From Margaritifera margaritifera (Eukaryota > Mollusca > Bivalvia > Unionida > Margaritiferidae): a stretch of DNA of 64,000 bases. This document shows, in pieces, positions 56,581 to 64,000 of this stretch. Position 1 is the stretch's first letter. Every line of letters begins with the position of its first letter. Where the stretch lies: positions 5,369,501-5,433,500 of the forward strand of contig JAQPZY010001610.1 in the NCBI GenBank assembly GCA_029931535.1, given 5' to 3'. The translations under genes and the position numbers were made by a program. A model generated the notes under the pieces. That model saw nothing but the letters and a program-made list of their open reading frames with translations. It had not been told where the DNA came from and did no database searches.

Positions 56581-56751
56581 CCTTGGAGCAGATCACGACG
56601 GCGAAATGAATAGCACATCTTGTAAGGTTGAGGACTATTTTGTTATGACTCCCAGTGAGCCAAAAAGCAACCCAGCCGAGCCTATCTCCAGAAACTTCTG
56701 GATTTTCTCAAACTGCTCAGTGGAAGCGTTCAAGAGTATACTAAAAGACAA
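56581..56751 (+). CDS. Metalloprotease exon 13: third zinc ligand and Met-turn
   Basis: 171 nt, entering at phase 2 and leaving at phase 2, TTTCCAG to GTATGT. Completes HELGHSLGADHDGE. A Met-turn follows in EDYFVMTP, then NFWIFSNCSVEAFKSIL, the usual end of an M12B catalytic domain. All active-site residues expected from this part are present. Confidence 0.92.
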
Positions 56752-57389
56752 GTATGTGGAATGTATATTGAGACATATAACATTATAAACTTGCATACGT
56801 TTCAGATTTCCTTTTATACGAATGACTGACTTGACCAGTAGTAGTGTAGGAGCAACACAATGTTACGCACCCACTTTTTGAGTACAGTCGGTTTGAAACC
56901 TCTGCAATTAAGAAGCAATGTCGAAATAATGAATATGAAGACAGCATGTCCTGGTCAAAAAGATGTATTTACAGGGATATATGTATGCGTGTGTATGCAC
57001 CCATTGTATTCAATATGTACATGTGCGTCTGTCTTTCTGTCTGTGCAAAAACATGCAATCATATGTAAGCATGCATGTTAGTAGACATGTAAGTAGGTAC
57101 ATAGGAAGGAAAGTACGCTAGTTTATCAAGTAATTTATCATATTAGTTTATCAAGTAAATGAATGTAGTAGACAACCATTTTGAAACTGGAACCTATATG
57201 GACAATGAAAATTTAACGTTAGTTAATATGAATATAATAGGCCTTTTTACGGACAATATTAGCATTATCCCATATGATTAACATTATGGAACTCTATACG
57301 TACAAGGCAAATGGTATGTGATTTTTTTTATGGGTTATAACATTATGGGACCGTATACAAAAAAGGGGAAAGGTAATGTAATAACACTG

Positions 57390-57530
57390 ACATCTATTGA
57401 CCAACACAAAAACTACTGACTACTACAAACATCCACCGAGCAACATATGCACCGGCTTAAAAATGCACCGTCTTACAGAGCAGCACCCATAGCCACTGAC
57501 CAACACCCAAACTTGCTCACACAAAGTGTA
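57390..57530 (+). repeat. Degenerate CTGACCAACAC repeats
   Basis: Several TTGACCAACACA / ACTGACCAACACCC units in intron 13. Inverted versions (GTGTTGGTCAGTAAGTG) lie at 59.88-59.96 kb, just past the 5' end of the LINE, so both flanks of the LINE carry related, oppositely oriented units. Confidence 0.55.
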
Positions 57531-58623
57531 GGATATTAGAAAAGGTGGATGAAATAGAAGTTAAACCACCTATACACAAAACTAAATTCCATCATACCCT
57601 ATAACCCATATGAATTCCCTTCCATATAAATACATTCCCTATGATCCTTAAAACTCCTATAACCATATACGTGACCTGATAGTAGAAAAAAGGGTAGAAC
57701 TATTTACATATATGCACACACGGTCTTATCACGCATCAAAAGGGTTGAGGGGGTTTACATTTTAGCTGTTAAGGTCAACTCATAGAAAAAGGCACACACA
57801 TAAATATAAAAAAGCACATATTTTTGGCAATTATGGAGTAGTGTCCTTGTTTCTGTAAGTTCTAGGTGGCCATGAAATGGGTCGTTTGTTTTGTTTGGTA
57901 ACTTCGTTTCCTTTTTTAGTGACCATAAGTCTCAGGCCGATCTCCAATTGGTCCACATGTTATGGTTCATTGGTCTCTACCCCATGGGTTGATGAAAATG
58001 GAGACTTCCAGTGCAAACTAACGCGGATCTGCCCCCATCTTCAAATCTGTCATATGCCAGATCAAAGTCTGTTCTGACTCTTGCTGCCTCAAGAGCTGTT
58101 CGGCTTATGTTGAACTACCCTTCACATTTTACTGACGCGTTGCTGCTCCAAATCCCTTTTCTGTCGATCTCTCTCCAGTTGGCGACCTTCATCCCGAGGA
58201 GACGTCTGTTCGGATATCACTCCATTTCCTCCACCCGGCCTAGGGTGTGCTATAGTCTCTTTAACAAGTCTACGGATTTACTCTACGTTTCTACTTATCA
58301 ATATTGAGACATTCTTGACAAATTGACGATCAATGGCAAGACTGGTGAACGCAAAGCTGTATACCCTTTTAGCGCGGACATAAAAAGAAAACACCCCGAG
58401 GTGTAGTACACAAAGGTAGGATATAATTCAGGTGAGGAGGAACAACTCGGACATAGAAGAACTCATCACCCTTATAAAGTCAAAGAATACATGACCAAAG
58501 AGAAAATGAGATAGCATGTCAAATAGTCACAAACCTCACAAACCAACCAGTACCATTTGTTATAAAAATACCATATGATTTTTATTATTTCCAGTACTTT
58601 GGTAGCAGTGGGTCAAGGAACCA

Positions 58624-59880
58624 TCCTACTGACTAATAATAACAATAATAATAATAATAATAATAATAATGAGGACTTTGTATAGCGCCTAATCTTTAGA
58701 AGCTCTAAGCGCTTTACAACATTATATAACACATAAAAAGAACATATAATGATATGATTACGAAAAGAAAGAAAAAACAAACACCATGAAATTAGAAAAC
58801 AAAAACATGATGAAAACAGTTATGGTAAGAAAACATTAAGTCTTTAGGTCTATTCTTGCAGTCGAAAAAGGTGCGTTTTAAGAGCACTCTTGAATGAGAT
58901 CACAGTGTCTTTGTGTCTAAGTTCAGTGGGCAATTCGTTCCACGTTGCTGATCCCTGGTATGCAAAAGAACGTTGCCCGTATGAGTTCATTTTGGTATTG
59001 GGAATAATGAGAATACGGGTGTCGGAAGAGGAGCGTAAGTATCTTGTTTGTGTGTACACACGGGTGAGGTGAGATAGGTATGTTGGACTGGTGCCAGTCA
59101 GTGAAACGTAGCACAGAGAACACATTTTGTGTTTGATTCTGGATCGATTGGGTAGCCAGTGTAGGGTACAGAGCAGGGGAGAGGTTTGCTCTGTTCGTGG
59201 TACTCTAAGAATGATCCGAGCTGCTGTGTTTTGAACTTTATGAAGTTTCTGGAGTAGATACTGAGATGAACCAGATATAACTGAGTTACAATAGTCCAGT
59301 CTTGAAAGTACTAAGGAACACACACGTGTTTCAGTGGCATCAACTGAAATATAATTGCGAATGGAGCTGATCCGTCTCAGCTCAAGGTACGCAGCTTTGC
59401 ATATGTTCATGACATGTTGGTGCAATGAGAGTGTACTGTCTAGAGTAACACCTAAGTTTCGTACTGACTGTGTGAATTTAATGTTGCTGTTGCTGATATG
59501 TATTGTTTGAGGTAAAGGATGTGAATGCGAAAGTCTTTGTGTGATAATCAGAATGGCTTCAGTTTTATCATCATTCATCTGCAGCTTGTTACATGTCATC
59601 CATGATTTCACATCGGAAATACACCTCTCTACACCTTGGATGGTAGCGTCAACTTCAGTTGCGTGGCTAGATTTGTATATTTGGGAGTCATCAGCGTACA
59701 ATTGGTGAGACACTGGATGACGATCTATGACACTTGAGAGCGGCTGAGTGTATATAATGAAGAGAACCGGTCCAAGAACAGAACCCTGTGGAACGCCAAA
59801 ACATAGATCAACTGAGCTGGAGTGTTTTCCATTTGCGGACACAATTTGTGTCCTGTTGACCAAGTAGTGAATATGCCAAT
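58624..59880 (-). mobile_element. 5'-truncated CR1/L2-type LINE with open RT frame
   Basis: The minus-strand frame 59,863-58,850 (337 codons) has no stop. It contains NRTQIV, FGVPQGSVLGPVLF, LYADDSQIY (reverse-transcriptase catalytic YADD), LHWLPNRSRIKHK and SATWNELPTELR, in the order usual for the second half of CR1/L2-group ORF2. A 3' UTR with the AAGCGCTTAGAGC...GGCGCTATAC stem and an (ATT)n tail (58.62-58.67 kb on the plus strand as AAT) follows. The 5' end breaks off inside the RT, as expected of incomplete target-primed reverse transcription. Lies antisense in the intron between exons 13 and 14. The open frame suggests a young insertion. It lacks the endonuclease and so cannot move alone. 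Confidence 0.85.
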
Positions 59881-59884
59881 TGGG

Positions 59885-60235
59885 TGTATTGATCGGTAAG
59901 TGTAAGTGTTGGTCAGTAAGTGCTGGTATTGGTCAGTTGTTATATGTGTTAGTCAGGATATTTCAGTGTTTTTGTTTACATTACATTTCACTTTGTTCAC
60001 ATACCGTTCAATCATATTAAACATATGTATAATCTATCATTCCATGTTCCCTTGTAGATATAGAGTTCCAGAATGTTAATTAAATGGGGTAATCCTAATA
60101 TTGTCAGTTTCAAGGTTCATTATGTTATTCCAATTGGGTAAAGTTAAATTTTAATTCTCCGTATATTGTCCCATTTGGAAATGGAGGCATAATGTTAATT
60201 ACCTTCCCCGTATCTGTTCCTACTGTTCATATTGT
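59885..60235 (+). repeat. Degenerate short repeats before exon 14
   Basis: TGGTCAGTAAGTG units, then AATGTTAATTAAATGGGG-type units like the AATGTTAAATTCCC minisatellite of copies a-c. Confidence 0.5.
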
Positions 60236-60286
60236 ATACACTAACTATGAATATATCACAACAAACAATCAATATTCCTATTTCAG

Positions 60287-60422
60287 AGATTGCGTGACCC
60301 ATCCAGGTTCTTTTTACAACGAGCAGGAATATACAGCGTATGTTATGAGTCATCCAGGAGAGGTGTACACTCATAATGACCAGTGTCATGTCATTATTGG
60401 GCCCGGATCTATCTACTGTGGG
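60287..60422 (+). CDS. Metalloprotease exon 14: ADAM cysteine-rich module
   Basis: 136 nt, entering at phase 2 and leaving at phase 0, TTTCAG to GTATGT. Encodes DCVTHPGSFYNEQEY, then HPGEVYTHNDQCHVIIGPGS and IYCG. P-G-x-x-Y-x-x-x-x-Q-C-x-x-x-x-G-P-x-S-x-x-C is the standard opening of the ADAM/ADAMTS cysteine-rich region, which positions substrates. Confidence 0.88.
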
Positions 60423-60444
60423 GTATGTTCAGTCTTTTTGTGTA

Positions 60445-60448
<4 letters not shown>

Positions 60449-60495
<47 letters not shown>

Positions 60496-60512
60496 GTGCC
60501 TGTGCGTGTGCG
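60449..60512. repeat. (GT)n microsatellite
   Basis: TG tract starting about 25 nt after exon 14. Confidence 0.95.
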
Positions 60513-60604
60513 TGAACACGTTCCTATCTCCAGCAATGAGTATATATTACGATAAGCGATGTCAGCTTGTCAAATGACTTAACTCCGTTTTGTTCTCCGT
60601 TTAG

Positions 60605-60867
60605 CAGAATATATGACAAAAGACGATCTGCACAAATTTAAGTGGTACTTACATGGAAAACTTTGCCCTAACAACGCAGCGATGTTCATTCTGAACAGGT
60701 TTATAGAGCCATCTGACGCACATCTTCCGATACTTAGGGGTGACGAACTCCACTTTTGTACAAGATCAACGAGCTGTTCTCTGCCACTTGCTGTGCATGA
60801 CCTAAATGTTTTAAATGCAGTACCTTCTGTGGAAACTAGAACGGATGTAACCATGGTAGGTTGGTGA
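60605..60867 (+). CDS. Open frame of unknown nature, also open antisense
   Basis: Plus frame from an acceptor-like TTTAG contains MTKDDLHKFKWYLHGKLCPN and NAVPSVETRTDVTMV, ending at TGA after a donor-like GTAGGT. Its phase does not fit exon 14, so it is not an obvious next exon. The ends recall pyrin-type death-fold segments, but about 50 unrelated residues lie between, so I do not claim it. The minus strand is open over nearly the same span (60,854-60,579) and has a good donor context (CCATGTAAGTA). Base composition is less AT-rich than around it. Confidence 0.3.
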
Positions 60868-61055
60868 AGTGTTAAATTTTAAATAGTAGCCATGTACTAA
60901 CTAAAGTATATCCGCAACGGTCGTATCACGTGGAGCGCAATACATCAAAACTGATGGAAGTGACGCAATGAGTTGCAGCAGATGAAAGTTTGTCGCTCTG
61001 AATTATATTCTGATGTAACCCTTGTGACGGGAAGTCAATAACCGCTTAACCTTAG

Positions 61056-61700
61056 GATCTTGATGAAATGAAAGGTGAAATATTACCAAAGGATATCTCA
61101 TTCGCAAACAGAGCTATTAAAGATGAGGACTTAGTCCATGTGAGTACGGCAGACAAAATTATCAAAATATCTAATCCGATATATAGAGGATTTACAGTGT
61201 TAGAATTAAGGAAATGACTAATGCATAACTTTTACTACAAGGACAAACAACACAAATACGATGATAATATGAAGCTACATTTTTTGGATACATATCCAAT
61301 TTGTAATAATTTTGACACAAACAAATGCTATGGCGACATGAAGGAGAGCATGACATGCTATGACACTAGTGAATATCAAAAGGTCAACATCTATAGTATT
61401 CCTAAAGTAAACAAGAGAATTGTTTGGATTATTCAAGGATGAACTTTCGGACATTCTGTTTAGATTCTTTGTAGGTCTTAAGTGAAAATTGTATCAATTC
61501 AGAATAGGGTATGTTGAGAATAAAGTCTGCAAAGTATAATGAATTGTGCTATCGAACAAAATGTTAAATTTAGTATGGATAACAAATGCCTGCTCAACTA
61601 CGAGGACAACCAATTACCAGCATATGGCACTGCTTAGATTATACAATCACGAGATATAAACTATCACACTTGCCAAAGTTATTCTGCGATGTGATGATTA
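61056..61700 (+). mobile_element. Polinton/Maverick-type DNA polymerase relic (C-terminal part)
   Basis: Frame with one stop (TGA 61,215) and later shifts reads NPIYRGFTVLELRK, LMHNFYY, KYDDNMKLHFLDTYPICNNF, then in another frame FKDELSDILFRFFVGLK and KLYQFRI. This is the order of the polymerase end: K-P-I-Y-x-G, a L-M-Y-x-F-H-Y-like motif, the L-x-x-T-D-T-D-S-like active site, and K-D-E...F-V-G-L-R-x-K-x-Y-x-Y. The catalytic DTDS-like motif reads DTYP, so the enzyme is dead. It covers the part missing from the 41.7-42.4 kb relic. Confidence 0.78.
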
Positions 61701-62070
61701 TAGCGTTATATTAGTTGGCAACGCGAATATATTTCCTTACGACTATCGATAAGCATCGCTTGCTGTTAACACATACAAGTTTGCTAATCTAGAAATCTCC
61801 TACATATTAGATGCACTTCTTTTCAAGTATGTATGTTAGAATTGTATATGTCAAATCCATATTTTAACTTCACCAAAATAGTTCAAATTGTCACTAGTGC
61901 TAACGGTATTTTCTTATATTGAAAAGGACAGAAAAGTACGAAGAACTTGTACAACTGCAGGTGTATCTAGGAACATATAGTACACAATTCTGAATAAGCA
62001 TGGAATGCCATCTCCATTCAAATATGAAAAAATAGACACCGCAAGAAAAAACATAGTATAGTTCCTATAG

Positions 62071-62440
62071 TTCCTAAAGGGGTTTTACAGAATTCCTGAT
62101 CAACTTAATGGAAACAATGAAATACTTCTATTTGAGTATAAAACATCTCAAAGAATTCGAAGAAAAACAAATGAAGAAACTATATCCGAAGAACTACCTT
62201 ACACTACAGTAACAGGAGGATTTGCAAAACCACATATGTATTTAAAAAGCGATGAGATTATGAATGAAATCATACATAATATTGAATGTCAAATTATAAA
62301 TAAATGTAATGAATCAGCTAGCACAATTTACAAGTGAAATAATATGTTGCGCCTCGTTAGTGGCAAAGCTAGATTGGAATTAAAGGAGTTAATTTCATCT
62401 AAATTGGTACGAAAGTTAAATACATACAAACAATGACAGA
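62071..62440 (+). pseudogene. Coding-like remnant downstream of polymerase relic
   Basis: Open for 88 codons to a TGA at 62,335-62,337, then open again in the same frame to 62.43 kb. Contains GFYRIPDQLNGNNEILLFEY, GGFAKPHMYLKSDEIMNEII and LRLVSGKARLELKELISSKL. No start codon context. It may be another gene of the same element, but I do not recognise it. Confidence 0.4.
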
Positions 62441-62481
62441 GCCCGCTTCACTGCACAGGCATGGTTGCAAAATGTTAGGTG

Positions 62482-63297
62482 TGTTACGACTCTATGGTCT
62501 AAGAAAAATGTAACATAAAGAAAGTGAAACCAACAAATCAAGTAAAAATCAACAAGCAATTTATTTTTAGATAATTAAAATGAAAAATCAAAAGGTCACT
62601 GACAGTAATGTGTATCAATATCCAAATAATCCAATAAGAATGATTGTTCTAATCACAAGTCCTAAATATAGAATGTTCCGAATTCACGGCTGTGTCCTTG
62701 AATGTTATGATATGTCAATGGTCTCCAAAGTCCTGATATACTAGTAGTCTTTAATGTGCTGATGTAAAAATGAAGTACTCCAAAATATCTCTGAATAAGT
62801 TCACATAAATTCCAAAATCATCAATTAAAAATCCAAAATCCAAAAGTTTATGAGCCCTGTTATAATCCAATGAATATTTAAAATAATTCCTCTCTTAGAA
62901 TTAGGAATGACTTTCCACATCTGTAATAGCTCTTTACAAGACTGATAGTAATGTCGAAACTGAAAGACTGTCCACTAAACATGGTATATATAAAGATTGG
63001 TCACATGACAGAATTTTCTAGAATAATAATTGTACGTGTGACCATTGACAGGTAACTCCTAAGTTTTTTCCAGTTTTATCTGTAAACAAAATCAATTTTG
63101 ACCTCAAATTTAGTAAACATTTTGTTTATCAAAACTATCCTTGAGCTCAAATCTGAAGTAAACAACCCAATTCAAGGACACTAGTTAAACAGGTTTTTTC
63201 TGGTAAACAAGACCAAAGCTTAAGCAAATATTAAAGTCAAAAAACATTTATAATTTCCTAAAATTTCTATAATATAATATAAACATCATACGTAACA
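62482..63297 (+). mobile_element. 816-bp TG...CA element with 4-bp target duplication (solo LTR-like)
   Basis: Begins TGTTACGACTC and ends ATACGTAACA, giving a 7-bp terminal inverted repeat TGTTACG/CGTAACA. Flanks are GGTG at 62,478-62,481 and GGTG at 63,298-63,301. TG...CA ends with a 4-bp duplication fit a solo LTR of a Ty3/gypsy-type retrotransposon. A nonautonomous DNA transposon is the alternative. No internal protein or primer-binding site is seen beside it. It interrupts a coding-like sequence. Confidence 0.7.
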
Positions 63298-63440
63298 GGT
63301 GATGCTTTGAAACAGTCGTTAGATGATATAAACAGATACGAGGAAGAGTCAAAAGATAACCAGCAACCCATACATTATGACATTCGATCCAAACATTGTA
63401 CATAAATCAGCAGAAACATTCAAGGCTCTGGAAAAATTCA
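63298..63440 (+). pseudogene. Coding-like remnant split by the insertion
   Basis: Before the insertion NDRARFTAQAWLQNV (62.43-62.48 kb) and after it DALKQSLDDINRYEEESKDN run nearly into one another when the insertion and one GGTG are ignored, apart from a one-base shift. Unknown protein. Confidence 0.4.
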
Positions 63441-64000
63441 AGGAGTAAACTAATGCAAGTCACCAAAGAAGGCTCTTACGGTACACCAAGAAATATAGAC
63501 AATAAAACAAAACATTGAAAGCAATATACATAATTTATATCTGAAAACGAATATGTATTTCGCTTGGCAATTCAAGCACATGGAGTGAAGATTTGCATAC
63601 ATGTCATTTATAACGGGTTTATGATTCCATCAAGCTTCCAACAACCTTAAGAACTGCTTTGATCGAAAGAAAGAAGACTTCTTGCGGTGCAACGACGTCG
63701 TTTTTTATTATATTTTTGGACTGATATACATATAATTTTCCATTGCTTGACTCTGGTCACCAGATTTAGGGAGGTCACTATTAAACCTTACATCTGAGCT
63801 TTGGGTCATGCATTGTGTTAGTAAACAAATTCCTAGATTTTTATACTGAGCCACCATATACACTTGTATTCAAATAGATAATTAAACTATTAATAGCTCT
63901 AGGGTTAGCTGAGTTAACCAAGGAATATATAATTACTAATAATGTACTGCCTGATAAGATTTAGCTATTGTAATGTTTGAATTGTAGTTTTTTACACTAC
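63441..64000. other. No feature seen
   Basis: AT-rich end of the window without a supported gene, exon or repeat. No continuation of the metalloprotease was found. Confidence 0.5.

Overview
This is an AT-rich animal genome window, most likely from a mollusc or another lophotrochozoan. The coding sequence is cut into short exons with GT/AG boundaries. Intergenic and intronic DNA is crowded with long (TA)n, (TC)n, (TG)n and (CATA)n microsatellites. The recognisable mobile elements are animal types: a CR1/L2-type LINE, a LINE ORF1 fragment, Polinton/Maverick-type family-B DNA polymerase remnants and an LTR-like insertion. Nothing bacterial is present. The species assignment is inference.

The main gene is a + strand ADAM/reprolysin-type (M12B) metalloprotease running from about 29.44 kb to beyond 60.4 kb. 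I could chain 13 coding exons, named here exons 1-8, 9, 10, 12, 13 and 14 (no exon 11 is assigned). All splice phases agree and the total is 1539 nt (513 codons). They give a signal peptide, a prodomain in exons 2-5, a catalytic domain starting in exon 6, the zinc site HELGHSLGADHDGE across exons 12/13, a Met-turn (VMTP) and the start of an ADAM cysteine-rich module in exon 14. The 3' end was not found. Exon 9 carries two adjacent in-frame stops (TAA TGA, 49626-49631), one where family members usually have Trp. As written the locus is therefore a pseudogene, a null allele or a sequence error.

A second, more damaged copy lies upstream in the same orientation (7.58-13.01 kb). It keeps exons 5, 6, 7, 8 and 10, has a 1-bp deletion in exon 7, lacks exon 9, and shows no prodomain start or zinc-site exon. 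It sits in a direct duplication: about 7.49-13.6 kb matches about 44.79-53.14 kb, introns included.

Layout. 0.3-3.6 kb: inverted copy (a) of a 3-4 kb repeat whose tandem copies (b, c) fill 20.46-27.61 kb. 3.8-6.2 kb: left arm of an inverted duplication whose right arm is 15.06-17.29 kb. 7.5-13.6 kb: duplication block 1 with the relic paralog. 13.9-15.1 kb: unidentified decayed coding tracts. 18.1-19.5 kb: a ~1-kb-period duplication. 19.7-20.1 kb: LINE ORF1 fragment. 27.6-29.4 kb: intergenic DNA with a long (CATA)n. 29.4-60.4 kb: the metalloprotease gene. Its introns hold a ~140-bp tandem repeat rich in AGGTCA-like half-sites (31.8-32.65 kb), a 446-bp A-rich tandem duplication (34.5-35.4 kb), antisense coding-like exons (37.66-38.22 kb), a Polinton polymerase relic (41.7-42.4 kb), duplication block 2, and a 5'-truncated antisense LINE with an intact reverse-transcriptase frame (58.6-59.9 kb). 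61.06-63.4 kb: a second polymerase relic (C-terminal part) and other coding remnants, interrupted by an 816-bp TGTTACG...CGTAACA element with a GGTG target-site duplication.
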